A DNA stretch of 44,580 bases from Myroides odoratimimus (GTDB lineage Bacteria; Bacteroidota; Bacteroidia; Flavobacteriales; Flavobacteriaceae): contig NZ_BCMQ01000028.1 of NCBI RefSeq assembly GCF_001485415.1, forward strand, positions 1-44,580, read 5' to 3'. Below, piece by piece: positions 17,042-25,860 of this stretch. Every line of letters starts with the position of its first letter. The first letter of the stretch is position 1. Below the pieces are notes generated by a model. It made no database searches. It had not been told where the DNA came from and saw only the letters and a program-made list of their open reading frames with translations. The position numbers and the translations under genes were made by a program.

Positions 17042-17950
17042 ATGAAGAAATTACGCTATTATTTTTTGGTATTAAATTACCTGAATCAAAATCATTATCC
17101 TTCGCGGGAAAAGCTTTTAGAGTACTTAGCAAGTTATGACATTGATATTAGTGAACGTACACTGTATCGCGCACTTAGTGACTTGTCTACAGAGTTTGGG
17201 GTAGAGGTATCACTAGATAATGCTAAAAAAGGGTATTATATTGCTCCTAAATATTTGGCAAGAGCAAATCAAGTTTTATTACATTTAAAAGATCTGGTAA
17301 CTACAGATATACTTAATTCGAGTAATGGATCTAGGGAGTCAGCTTCTACTTATATCGATCCAGTATCTAAGAAAGGAGTATTGCCAATAGATACGATTAG
17401 AATGATCTATACAGCAATGACGAAAAATCAAAAAATATCTTTTACTTATACTAATCAGTCAGAAGGAGAGCCATATCGTGTGAAAATAGCACCTATACTG
17501 TTTAAAGAATTTGAAGATGCGTGGTATGTTGTTGCGTTAGAAGATAATGATTACCATACTTACTTTTTAGATACTATATCAGATGTGATGATTGAGAACG
17601 AACGTTTTAAAGGATGCTCAGAGTCAGCTAGAACTAAGTTTAGTGAAATTATAGGCTTAAACTTTACCGATCAAGATGTTCACGAAGTAGTCCTTTCATT
17701 TGATAAGAGTCAAAGAGCTGTTTTAAATTCTTGCCCACTTCACTCATCTCAGGTAATTACAGAGAGTGTATGTGGAGAACGTATTTTAGCTACTTTATTA
17801 GTAAAACCAAATTATGAGTTGAAGCAACAAATCATGAAGTTTGGTAAATATGTGAAAGTCGTTTCACCAGAAAGACTAAAGGAAGAAGTTATTGAAGAAT
17901 TGCGTTTTGCTTTAGAGCAACACCAAGACGAATATATAAAAATACATTAG
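17042..17950 (+). CDS. WYL-domain transcriptional regulator
   Basis: The 302-aa product has an N-terminal winged helix-turn-helix (residues 1-70; SREKLLEYLASYDIDISERTL is the helix pair) and a central WYL domain (about 120-200), with the signature seen as DAWYVVAL (W161). The C-terminal part (about 210-300) is the usual WYL extension. WYL proteins sense ligands or single-stranded nucleic acid and often regulate accessory, defence or metabolic genes, sometimes themselves. It faces the SusCD pair, which is transcribed toward it, so it is not obviously their regulator. CCCAATT half-sites in its upstream region could allow autoregulation. It is alone in its transcription unit. Confidence 0.85.
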   Translation: MKKLRYYFLVLNYLNQNHYPSREKLLEYLASYDIDISERTLYRALSDLSTEFGVEVSLDNAKKGYYIAPKYLARANQVLLHLKDLVTTDILNSSNGSRESASTYIDPVSKKGVLPIDTIRMIYTAMTKNQKISFTYTNQSEGEPYRVKIAPILFKEFEDAWYVVALEDNDYHTYFLDTISDVMIENERFKGCSESARTKFSEIIGLNFTDQDVHEVVLSFDKSQRAVLNSCPLHSSQVITESVCGERILATLLVKPNYELKQQIMKFGKYVKVVSPERLKEEVIEELRFALEQHQDEYIKIH

Positions 17951-18040
17951 TTTGGGGGAATTAATGTAGAAGTTGTAACTGTATATGATAAGTTATTATT
18001 AAGTCAAAATATACAGATATAACGGTTAGTTTGTTTCGAA

Positions 18041-18070
18041 AACAATAGCAGGTGGGGGCCTGCTATTGTT
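18041..18070. terminator. Strong hairpin downstream of the WYL gene
   Basis: A 12-bp stem AACAATAGCAGG (18041-18052) pairs with CCTGCTATTGTT (18059-18070) over a 6-base loop. It lacks a long T tract, so termination is probable but weaker than the neighbouring site. Confidence 0.55.
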
Positions 18071-18111
18071 GATTTATACTTTAGAGTATGAATCGAGGTT
18101 TATTGTAAATG

Positions 18112-18147
18112 AAAAAGGCTATTCTGTTTAGGAATAGCCTTTTTTAG
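18112..18147 (-). terminator. Terminator of the SusC-SusD operon
   Basis: AAAAAGGCTATTC (18112-18124) pairs with GAATAGCCTTTTT (18132-18144). The A tract on the plus strand gives a T tail for the minus-strand susD transcript; it can work in both directions. Confidence 0.8.
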
Positions 18148-18149
18148 TA

Positions 18150-19532
18150 TTAGTATTTTAACGCTGGATTAGCTTGTACTTCTTTTTGTGGAATAGGTAG
18201 TTGATAGTATTCATCAAAAGCATTAATTATCGTGTTATCAGTATCTACTGCTAGATCACGTGAATCTCTTTCTAATGGCAAGCCTAATCTTTTTAAATCA
18301 AAATAGCGATGTCCTTCGAAGGATAATTCTAAGAAACGCTCTTGTAATACATCCTGTAGCGTCACAGTAGTAAAGTGAGTATTATCTTTAATTCTATTGT
18401 CTCTAAGCGTATTAATATCATTAGTAGCACTGGTATTATTACCTAGTTTTAGATATGCTTCTGCGCGTATAAGATACATTTCACTGATGCGAAATACTTT
18501 GTAATCATTAATACGATCGTTGAATGCGCTACCATCATATTTACTGATGACTGCATCATCTTCTATACCGAAGAAGTGTTCATACCTTTGGTCATTTTCT
18601 GAGTCAAAATGATCTCTTAGCTTCTGTGAAGCATAGTACAGTGTTTTACCATTGCTGAAGTCATACCAGAATATGTTAGGTCTAATGTTGTCATCATTGT
18701 TGCGCTTCAGTTTAAAAATAACCTCAGCATTAGAAGTGTCCTCCCATATTCCTTCAAACTCTTTTGCCGTTGCTAGTGGATATTTATTAATTAGCAGAGT
18801 ACTATATCTTTCTGCTTTTGTATAGTCATGTGAATATAATGCCACACGTGCAGTTAAAGCTAAGATAGCATCTTGACTTAAGCGAATAGTGGTATCTTTA
18901 TTAATATGCTGTTCTGCTTCCACTAGATCATTCTCTAGTTGTTTATAGAAGTCTTGTATTGTTTGTTTACCTGGCTTCCCATATACATCAGAACTCGTCT
19001 TATAAGGGATTGTATAAGCTGTCATCCCTAAGTATTCAGACTGTCCAAACATACGGTGTAGTTCGAAGTGTATTAAAGCTCTTAGACCGTGTAATTCACT
19101 CTTTAGTTCCTTTAGTTTTTCTACTTCAGCCTCATTGCTAGTAGGCACTTTATGGATGTTTTCTAGTAGTGTGTTAATCTTGTACACGCTGTGGTAGTAA
19201 TCTATCCATATCTGTTGTAGAAGGTCATCGTCTGCGCTAAAAGTCCATCGGTTAAGATTGACAGCATAAGAGTTTACCCCAGCATTACTAGGAGCTAGTT
19301 TACAATCATCTGCCATGATCGAACCGATTAAGGTATTGTATTCTAGGTTTAGCTCTGTATAAGCTCCTAATACTCCAAACTCAAATTGCTTAACCGAACT
19401 GTAAATATGTTCTTCATTTACAGCATCTTTAGGGTCTATATCTAGCATACTATCACAACTCTGGAAACTAATAGCTCCTAATGCTAAGCATAGTATTGCA
19501 CTGATTTTATATATGGTTGTTCTCATTGTCAT
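18150..19532 (-). CDS. SusD/RagB-family nutrient-binding outer-membrane lipoprotein
   Basis: The 460-aa product has a lipoprotein signal (KISAILCLALGAISFQSC) and the helical TPR-like fold of SusD: the N-terminal ELNLEYNTLIGSIMADD, RALIHFELHRMFG in the middle, and near the C-terminus the family pattern ISEMYLIRAEAYLKLGN, then FLELSFEGHRYFDLKRLG. SusD proteins cap the paired SusC channel and capture ligands outside the cell. The ATG at 19526, two codons in, is an equally good start. It follows susC by 4 bases, so the two are translated from one mRNA. No glycosidase, peptidase or anti-sigma gene is next to it, so the ligand cannot be inferred. Confidence 0.93.
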   Translation of the reverse strand: MTMRTTIYKISAILCLALGAISFQSCDSMLDIDPKDAVNEEHIYSSVKQFEFGVLGAYTELNLEYNTLIGSIMADDCKLAPSNAGVNSYAVNLNRWTFSADDDLLQQIWIDYYHSVYKINTLLENIHKVPTSNEAEVEKLKELKSELHGLRALIHFELHRMFGQSEYLGMTAYTIPYKTSSDVYGKPGKQTIQDFYKQLENDLVEAEQHINKDTTIRLSQDAILALTARVALYSHDYTKAERYSTLLINKYPLATAKEFEGIWEDTSNAEVIFKLKRNNDDNIRPNIFWYDFSNGKTLYYASQKLRDHFDSENDQRYEHFFGIEDDAVISKYDGSAFNDRINDYKVFRISEMYLIRAEAYLKLGNNTSATNDINTLRDNRIKDNTHFTTVTLQDVLQERFLELSFEGHRYFDLKRLGLPLERDSRDLAVDTDNTIINAFDEYYQLPIPQKEVQANPALKY

Positions 19533-19536
19533 TGCT

Positions 19537-22500
19537 TTAAAAAATTACTTTTACACCTGCTGTGATGGTACGTGGTAATGGGTATTCATATTGGTACCAG
19601 TTATTGTCATCTTCAGGATCTTGTCCTTTGAAGTTTGTCCAAGTCAATAGGTTTTGCCCTTGAGCGAATATATTGATCTCTTTCACTATTTTATTCCATT
19701 TACCGAAGTCTTTAAATCTATAGTTTACACTTAAGTTTCTAAGTTTTAAGTAATCTGCTTTTTGTAGCTCTCTATCAGTCATATAACGAGCGTATTTTGC
19801 ACTAGGATTATCGCTGACATCACCAGGGTTTTGCCACATATCTAACATACTTGTAGACTGGTTATAGATACGGTAAGTTTGGTCTGCGGATGTTCTGTAA
19901 AACTCTCCTGTGTTAAGTCTATACATTCCTTTAATAAAAGAGAATAAGGCGCTTACTTCTAAGTTTTTGTATTTAAAGTTAGTTGTAAACCCTCCTTTGA
20001 TAGCAGGGTCAAACCCTCCTTTAACTAATACAGCATTATCAGGATCATAAGTAGTCGTGATATTACCTTCTTTGTCATAATAGAGTGGAGCACCTGTCTG
20101 CTGATCTACACCAGCCCATTTCACCATATAGAAATGTCCTATTTGCTTGCCGACTTGATGGATAGAGTAGTCTTCTGTGATGATTTCATCCTCATCTCCT
20201 AGGCTCAAGATTTTATTCTTGTTATAAGCAAAGTTAACTCCTAAGTTAAAGGTGAAGTCTCCACTTCTTACCACATCTCCAGACAGTTTTAATTCAATAC
20301 CACGGTTTCGAATTTTACCCATATTATCTGCTATGGATTCAAACCCCGATGTACTAGAAAGAGATCTATCTAAGAATAAATCACTCGTAATACGGTTATA
20401 GAAGTCTATTTCTCCAATTAATCTGTTTTCAAATAAACCGAACTCTAACCCTAAGTCTAGAATCTTATTCATTTCCCAGTTGTACTGATTGTTCCCTGGC
20501 GTTATAGGGTTAAGGGCAGTACCTCCGTTGTATTGACCAGGGCCATAAAGACGGCGGTACCCGAAGTCACTAGCGAAGCCATTAGCATTACCTGTTAATC
20601 CATAACTAGCTCTTAAACGTGCCATAGAGATAACATCTATATTCTGCATAAAGTCTTCTGTTTTCATATTCCAACTACCTCCCACAGCATAGAAGTACTT
20701 ATATCTGTTATTACGAGGTACACGGGATGAACCATCTCTTCTTAAGCTCGTAGACAACGTAAATCTGTTCTCATATGAGTATCTCACTAAAGCAACTTGA
20801 GAAAGTAATAAGTTCTCAGAAGCTCTACCCTCTATCTTAGGAATGAAGTCATTCTCAGGTGTACCTGGTGTGATACCACCTGCGGTATGGTCTAGCCCAT
20901 CTATTAACCCATATCCTGTAAAGCCGTGATAGTTATACTTCTGTCTATTCATCTCCATTAAGGCTATCGCTTCTATCTCGTGTGCATCCCATCTGTATTT
21001 ATAGTTAGCCCCGAAGTTAGCCATTAGCCCGATGTTAGTCTGATCACCTTGACTATACATTCCTTTACCACCTTCTTCTACTAGGTCTCCGAAGTACGTA
21101 TCAGGTTTGATGATATGTGTATTACTTAGCTTAGTATAATCAACCCCTATTGTACTAGTAAGTTTAAAGTCATCTGTAATATCAAAAGCAAAGTTACCTG
21201 CTAATACACCTTTCTGCTGTTTTTCTCTTCGGCTAACATCGTTATACATTGCTAAAGCATTTGTACCAAATCTATTCGTACCAGGAGTAAGTTTTCCATC
21301 TTCATCATACGGATTCTCATAAGGTAACGCGAAGTACATAGAAGCTACAGGATTTGTCTCGCTTACATCAAAGTCAGACTCTGAAGTTTGACTATTAATA
21401 TTCGCTAAGTTGAAGAAGAAGTTAGTACTCAATCTACCAGACTTATGGTGAATATTACTATTCACATTGAACTTTTCTATACCTGAGTTGTATAATACAC
21501 CATCTTGTTTGAAGTAGTTTAATGAAGTATAGTGTTGAGTCTTATCATCGCCCCCTTGGAAGCTTAAGTTATGAGATTGATTAATCCCTCTTCTCATTAA
21601 CTTCTTTTTCCAATCAATATTAGTCTGTCTAATCTCAGCTAATCGTCTATCTCCTTCTATATAATCAACATCTGTCTTAGCTACCTGTACACCATTTACT
21701 GTCTTATAAGGGTTGTTTCTAGAATATGCCCATCCAGGTAAGTCTTGGTCTTGAAGCATTTCTTCGAACTGAAGACGTTGGTTCGTATTCATCATATCCC
21801 ATTTGCTGTTATTGGCTTCAGAATACCCGTATTGAGTTTGATAAGTTACCCTTAATCCATCAGAGTCATGTGCCCCTTTCTTAGAAGTGATTACGATCAC
21901 CCCATTAGCTCCTCTAGAACCATACTGAGCAGTAGCCGCTGCATCTTTTAGAACAGTGATATCTTCAAAGTCTTCAGGATTCAGAGCAGAAAATGTAGCA
22001 GGAGAGATAGGCATTCCATTTAATACATAAAGAGGATTCGTGTTCTCATCCTGAAGAGAACCGATACCGCGGATAGTCACCCTACCAGGAGTACCAGGTT
22101 GCCCAGAAGGAGAAGCCACATATAACCCAGGCACTTGTCCTTGTAAGGCTTGATCCATAGAACTCACTTGTGATTTATTGATCGCTTGAGCTTCTATTTT
22201 ACTGACAGCTCCTGTTGTTTTAGAACGAGACTGTTTAGTATATCCTGTTACGACAATTCCTTCTAATAAATTATCCTCTACATCTAAGTCTATAAATGAA
22301 GGATAATCTCCCACCTTTATTGTTATTTCTTTATCTGTATATCCGATATAAGTTAGGCGTAGTTTTATCTCTTTTAAGTCTGTATTGTCTAATTCGAATT
22401 GTCCATTGTCTAAAGTAATATCTACTTTATCATTTGTAATGTCTTCGATAGTCACGCCAGGTAGCGGAATTAGCGTTTCCGCATCTCTCACCACGATAGG

Positions 22501-22584
22501 TGCTTTTTTATCCTGTGCATAGCTAGTCACTGTCGCTGACAGTACTAAAGCTAGGGATAACAATGATCTTTTAGTGATATGCAT
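19537..22584 (-). CDS. SusC/RagA-family TonB-linked outer-membrane channel
   Basis: The 1015-aa product is a complete SusC. It has a signal peptide (ending TSYAQ, about residue 24), a carboxypeptidase-like beta domain (about 30-105), the SusC TonB-linked stretch LEGIVVTGY (107-115), the plug domain with VTIRGIGS and YGSRGANGVIVITSKKG, then a long beta-barrel ending in VKVIF with the terminal aromatic residue needed for barrel assembly. It imports oligomeric ligands captured by its SusD partner using TonB energy. The signature is standard, with no truncation. A TAAGTTTG box lies 44 bases upstream on the minus strand (22628-22635). The kinase/regulator pair upstream could control it, but this is only suggested by position. 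Confidence 0.95.
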   Translation of the reverse strand: MHITKRSLLSLALVLSATVTSYAQDKKAPIVVRDAETLIPLPGVTIEDITNDKVDITLDNGQFELDNTDLKEIKLRLTYIGYTDKEITIKVGDYPSFIDLDVEDNLLEGIVVTGYTKQSRSKTTGAVSKIEAQAINKSQVSSMDQALQGQVPGLYVASPSGQPGTPGRVTIRGIGSLQDENTNPLYVLNGMPISPATFSALNPEDFEDITVLKDAAATAQYGSRGANGVIVITSKKGAHDSDGLRVTYQTQYGYSEANNSKWDMMNTNQRLQFEEMLQDQDLPGWAYSRNNPYKTVNGVQVAKTDVDYIEGDRRLAEIRQTNIDWKKKLMRRGINQSHNLSFQGGDDKTQHYTSLNYFKQDGVLYNSGIEKFNVNSNIHHKSGRLSTNFFFNLANINSQTSESDFDVSETNPVASMYFALPYENPYDEDGKLTPGTNRFGTNALAMYNDVSRREKQQKGVLAGNFAFDITDDFKLTSTIGVDYTKLSNTHIIKPDTYFGDLVEEGGKGMYSQGDQTNIGLMANFGANYKYRWDAHEIEAIALMEMNRQKYNYHGFTGYGLIDGLDHTAGGITPGTPENDFIPKIEGRASENLLLSQVALVRYSYENRFTLSTSLRRDGSSRVPRNNRYKYFYAVGGSWNMKTEDFMQNIDVISMARLRASYGLTGNANGFASDFGYRRLYGPGQYNGGTALNPITPGNNQYNWEMNKILDLGLEFGLFENRLIGEIDFYNRITSDLFLDRSLSSTSGFESIADNMGKIRNRGIELKLSGDVVRSGDFTFNLGVNFAYNKNKILSLGDEDEIITEDYSIHQVGKQIGHFYMVKWAGVDQQTGAPLYYDKEGNITTTYDPDNAVLVKGGFDPAIKGGFTTNFKYKNLEVSALFSFIKGMYRLNTGEFYRTSADQTYRIYNQSTSMLDMWQNPGDVSDNPSAKYARYMTDRELQKADYLKLRNLSVNYRFKDFGKWNKIVKEINIFAQGQNLLTWTNFKGQDPEDDNNWYQYEYPLPRTITAGVKVIF

Positions 22585-22627
22585 AAAATAAATTCTTGTC
22601 TATTTTTTTACTTTCTTTTTAACAAGG

Positions 22628-22635
22628 CAAACTTA
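22628..22635 (-). promoter_or_regulatory. Candidate -7 box of the susCD operon
   Basis: On the minus strand TAAGTTTG matches TAnnTTTG, 43 bases before the susC ATG. A -33 TTG is not seen, which may point to activator dependence. Confidence 0.45.
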
Positions 22636-22802
22636 TTTCACGATAATTAGGACGGTCTTAAAGAGATGTGAATAGGGGATTAAAAGGAGATTAGAAAATT
22701 TTAATGTGAGATTGGGTTTAACAGTTTTCATCTGATGTTTAATAGTTAAATACTCTTAGAGGGCCTACCAAGCTCCTTCAACAAACAACTCCACAACATC
22801 AC

Positions 22803-22840
22803 AAAAAAAACAGCGAGTATAAAATCTTATACTCGCTGTT
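22803..22840 (-). terminator. Terminator of the histidine kinase gene
   Basis: A 14-bp stem AACAGCGAGTATAA/TTATACTCGCTGTT (22809-22822 with 22827-22840) is followed on the minus strand by an unbroken T tract. It separates the kinase from susC. Confidence 0.88.
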
Positions 22841-22878
22841 AGGTTGAATTATAATTTAGATAATGATTGAGATGACTA

Positions 22879-24240
22879 CTATTGATGCAGTTTCGGAATC
22901 ATTAAGGTCACTTTAGTACCTACTGTTAGTTCTGATTCTATGGTCAATGTGCCTTTGTGCAATTGTACTATTTTAGAAGCTAACGATAGACCTAGTCCAG
23001 TTCCTTTTATCCCGAATGCATTACTAGAACGGTAAAAAGGAAGAAATAGTTTGTCTAGATCCTCTTTTTTTATCCCAATGCCTTTATCTTCTACTATAAT
23101 AATGATATTGTGGGTATCAGTATCCAGTGTTACTTCTATAGGTGCATTGTGAGAAAACTTGTTGGCATTCAATATAATATTAGAAAGGGCTAGCTCTAAT
23201 AAGTTGCCGTTGCCATTAAAGAATAGCTCGTGTAAGTCTTCTTCTGTGCTGATGGTCAGGTTTAGGTTTAAGTCTTTTTGAGCTGCTATAAGGTGGTCTA
23301 TCATCGTCCACCAGAATTCTTCAAAAGCATGTCTATGTAATGGATACACAGAACTGTCTAGTTGTGATAATGCCAATAGATTATTGATCATCTGATCTAT
23401 GTGTATTGCATCGTTCACTACCCCTTGTAGTACCTTTACGTACTCCTGTTCTGTTCTGCTCTGACGTAGCGCTATCTCAGCATTCCCCATAAGAGAAGCG
23501 ATAGGCGTTTTTAGCTCATGCGAAGCATGAGACACGAATGCCTGTTGGTTGTCAAAGGATTCTTGTACTCGATTAAAGAGATCATTAATAGTCTCGCTTA
23601 ACGTACGTATCTCGTCTTTAGACATATCCTGTGTAGGGATGGGCTGAAATAAAGTATTTATATTCTTCTTCGCGAAGTACTTATTAATTCTGGTAATCGG
23701 GATTAGAAAATAACCAGCGAATAAACGCGAGAGGAAAAAAGTAATAAGTAAGGCAATCACTAGACTGATCAGCATAACTGTTCTTAACTGTTGTAATGCT
23801 GCTACTCCTTTTTCATTAGTTGCTTTAGCCATCACGATAAAGTCCCCAGAATTATCTCTATAGAAAATACCTACCACGTACTCCTGATCAAGTTTAAAGT
23901 ATATCTTCTTTTTTGCAATAACCTCTTCTAGTGTCTTTTTATCCCATTTTAGATCCCCTTCTTCTATAAAGGTTGGATCTAGATTAATATCATAGATTCT
24001 TATTTTCTCTAGAGGTAATGTACGAGGATATTTGCGCAAGACCTCATCGAACTCTGCCTTAGTGAAGTTGTCTTCTGCTAGATAGTTATGGCCTACTGTG
24101 AAGGCGCGATCTTCTAATTGTTTAAAGAAGGTATTTTGCCAATGGCTAGATACTACAAAATAGACTGCAATTAGCACTCCCAATAAGAGAATTGCAAATA
24201 AGCCAGAGAACTGTAGTGAAAGTCTATTGCGTATTTTCAT
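22879..24240 (-). CDS. Membrane sensor histidine kinase (HAMP, HisKA, HATPase)
   Basis: The 453-aa kinase has two membrane segments (about 9-30 and 155-180) enclosing a periplasmic sensor region of about 120 residues, a HAMP linker (180-230), a dimerisation/phosphoacceptor domain with SHASHELKTP (H241), and an ATPase domain with N-box LNANKF, G1 VEDKGIGIKKEDL and the GTGLGLSL G2 box near the end. It is a classic EnvZ/OmpR-type partner. The OmpR-like regulator gene lies upstream on the same strand, but 210 bases of repetitive DNA separate them, unlike the overlap usually seen. The input signal is unknown; a metal, antibiotic or envelope signal is typical of this group. Confidence 0.92.
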   Translation of the reverse strand: MKIRNRLSLQFSGLFAILLLGVLIAVYFVVSSHWQNTFFKQLEDRAFTVGHNYLAEDNFTKAEFDEVLRKYPRTLPLEKIRIYDINLDPTFIEEGDLKWDKKTLEEVIAKKKIYFKLDQEYVVGIFYRDNSGDFIVMAKATNEKGVAALQQLRTVMLISLVIALLITFFLSRLFAGYFLIPITRINKYFAKKNINTLFQPIPTQDMSKDEIRTLSETINDLFNRVQESFDNQQAFVSHASHELKTPIASLMGNAEIALRQSRTEQEYVKVLQGVVNDAIHIDQMINNLLALSQLDSSVYPLHRHAFEEFWWTMIDHLIAAQKDLNLNLTISTEEDLHELFFNGNGNLLELALSNIILNANKFSHNAPIEVTLDTDTHNIIIIVEDKGIGIKKEDLDKLFLPFYRSSNAFGIKGTGLGLSLASKIVQLHKGTLTIESELTVGTKVTLMIPKLHQ

Positions 24241-24450
24241 TATTCTGTTTTTTTGTGAAATAGTCTTTTTGTGAAATAGTGAAACCGTGAAGGTGTGAAA
24301 TCGTTTTTTTGTGATGTTGTGATGTTGTGAAACTGTTTAGGCTATTGTATCAATCATTAGACTATTACTTCATCTAAGTACATTATGCTCGTAGGGCAAT
24401 ACTGTAAACCGAAAACTGTAAACCGTTAACCGTTAACTGTAATCCAAAAA
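24241..24450 (-). repeat. Repeat-rich spacer between response regulator and kinase genes
   Basis: Read on the minus strand, 24241-24335 contains at least seven short units of the type TTTCAC or ATCACAAC, and 24402-24440 contains CGGTTTACAG twice with GGTTAACGGTTAAC-like units beside it. Both tracts are degenerate tandem repeats. No open frame or terminator was found, so the kinase is probably still read from the regulator's promoter. Confidence 0.6.
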
Positions 24451-25125
24451 CTATTCATCCTTTAGTATATACCCCATACCGATAACTGTATGTATCAGTT
24501 GTGTGTTGTACTCTTTGTCTATTTTGCGTCTCACATAATTTACATACACATCGATGAGGTTCGTCCCTCTATCGAATCCGATACCCCAGACCGCCTCAGC
24601 TATCTGTGTTCTCGTTAATACTCTATTCTTATTCACTAAGAAGTATTCTAGTAAGGTATATTCTTTTTGGGTTAAAACGATTTCTTTATTTGCTCTCGTT
24701 ACTGTCTTTTTATACGTATTCATGATTAGATCCGCAGCTTTATACTCTAGAGTAGGCATAGCCATTGTATTACGACGGGTCAGTGCCTTTATTCTCAGCA
24801 ATAATTCTTCGAAGTGAAAAGGTTTCGTCAGGTAATCATCTGCCCCCATATTAAATCCTTTGACCTTATCATTTAGCGTAGATAAGGCAGTCAACATGAG
24901 GATGGGAATATCTCCTTTGTATTTTTTTATTTGTTGACAGATTTCGAATCCGTTCATATAGGGAAGAATGACATCTAGAATAATCAAATCAAACTCTTGT
25001 TCCATCGCTAGTTGTAATCCTATCATCCCATCGTAGGCAAAAGCCACCTGATGTTGGCTCTCCTCTAGACCTTTTCTAATGAAGTTAGATACGCTTACTT
25101 CGTCTTCTATTAAAAGTATGTTCAT
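24451..25125 (-). CDS. OmpR/PhoB-family response regulator
   Basis: The 224-aa product has an N-terminal receiver (1-115) with the acidic pair E7/D8, phosphoacceptor D51 in LDVILPYMNG, the conserved threonine in LTALS (about 78) and K100 in LTKPF. The C-terminal winged helix (about 128-222) ends with LIDVYVNYVRRKID and HTVIGMGYILKD, the OmpR/PhoB type. It regulates transcription after phosphorylation by the kinase encoded next on the same strand. Its start, ATG 25125, is 16 bases after a minus-strand TAGTTTTG box (25142-25149), giving a very short leader. Confidence 0.93.
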   Translation of the reverse strand: MNILLIEDEVSVSNFIRKGLEESQHQVAFAYDGMIGLQLAMEQEFDLIILDVILPYMNGFEICQQIKKYKGDIPILMLTALSTLNDKVKGFNMGADDYLTKPFHFEELLLRIKALTRRNTMAMPTLEYKAADLIMNTYKKTVTRANKEIVLTQKEYTLLEYFLVNKNRVLTRTQIAEAVWGIGFDRGTNLIDVYVNYVRRKIDKEYNTQLIHTVIGMGYILKDE

Positions 25126-25141
25126 AGCTCTGATTTTATTG

Positions 25142-25149
25142 CAAAACTA
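25142..25149 (-). promoter_or_regulatory. Candidate -7 box of the response-regulator gene
   Basis: TAGTTTTG on the minus strand matches TAnnTTTG. A TTG lies only 10 bases farther up, too close for a standard -33, so support is moderate. Confidence 0.4.
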
Positions 25150-25290
25150 AATCATAAATCAAGCCATTTTTTAGGATTAGAGAAATTTAATGTTAGATGA
25201 AGTATATCTATTTTAATAGATTTAGAGCAGAGTAATGTTTATAAAAGTTCTAAATATGAGAATATTAAAAGCAATCTAAAATCTAAAAAC

Positions 25291-25553
25291 AGGACAAATC
25301 ACAGATGTTAAAAATATTAACATATCAGTGTTTTTTAGTGATTTGAAACACACGGTAAAGCCAATGATAGTAAGGCTTTTGGGAAGGTTGTTTGGGCGTT
25401 GTTCGGAAGTTCATTGCAAAGTGTTCGGAAAAAGGGGGTGTTTTCCGAACACCTTCCGAAAAAACCACAACGGAGACCGCATGAATACTCGATTCGTAGT
25501 GAATTTATGATGTTAAGAAACTTGTTAAAATTTTAAAAGCTGTGATTTGTGCT
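25291..25553. repeat. MITE-like 263-base element with inverted terminal repeats
   Basis: The left end starts AGGACAAATCACAG and the reverse complement of the right end starts AGCACAAATCACAG. Aligned over 32 columns (left 25291-25322, right 25523-25553) the ends match at about 27 positions, with an uninterrupted 11-bp core ACAAATCACAG. Inside are several hairpins, including the palindrome at 25402-25460. No transposase or clear target duplication is seen. Similarity may extend a few bases outward on both sides (AAAAACA against AAAAAGA). It may be a non-autonomous element, a REP-like sequence or a structured RNA gene. Confidence 0.6.
25402..25460. repeat. Nested TTCGGAA palindrome
   Basis: A perfect 12-bp hairpin GTGTTCGGAAAA (25421-25432) and TTTTCCGAACAC (25441-25452) has the G-rich loop AGGGGGTG. 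It is enclosed by an 8-bp pair TTCGGAAG (25402-25409) and CTTCCGAA (25453-25460). The TTCGGAA unit therefore occurs four times, two on each strand. Confidence 0.8.
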
Positions 25554-25860
25554 TTCTTTTTGGTGAGATGTACCAGACTTTGAATAGAAGAATATTCTCA
25601 ATAATAGCCATTGAGTCAAAGCCTTTACTGTAGGCAAAGGTAGTAAAAAAATAGATAGGAGAAAAGAGGGTGTAGGAGGAAAAATGAGTAGTGTTAAATT
25701 ATAGTGCTCAATTTGAATTGTGTAATTCTGATAAGGTTTTTTTAGATAACTTTATTGAAAGATAATAGTGTGAAACGAATAACATTTGGATTTGAATACC
25801 CTTAATGCAGCTATGTGAAATGGTTGTTTTATGACTTGTAGTTAATAGATATGAATGTTT

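Larger units (their letters stand above)
25150..25860. other. About 710 bases without a recognisable gene; houses an inverted-repeat element
   Basis: Both strands were read without finding a protein-like frame. The centre (25291-25553) is an element bounded by inverted repeats, annotated separately. To its right, 25554-25645 holds small hairpins (CTCAATAATAGCCATTGAG) and a minus-strand TACCTTTG at 25635-25642 that could be a promoter reading back across the element. Nothing is seen in 25645-25860. Confidence 0.5.

Noticed and set aside
25328..25510. 60-codon plus-strand frame across the palindrome
   Set aside because: The frame is a by-product of the inverted-repeat element; its translation is unusually rich in Arg, Lys, Gly and Phe from the palindrome and has no coding signal.
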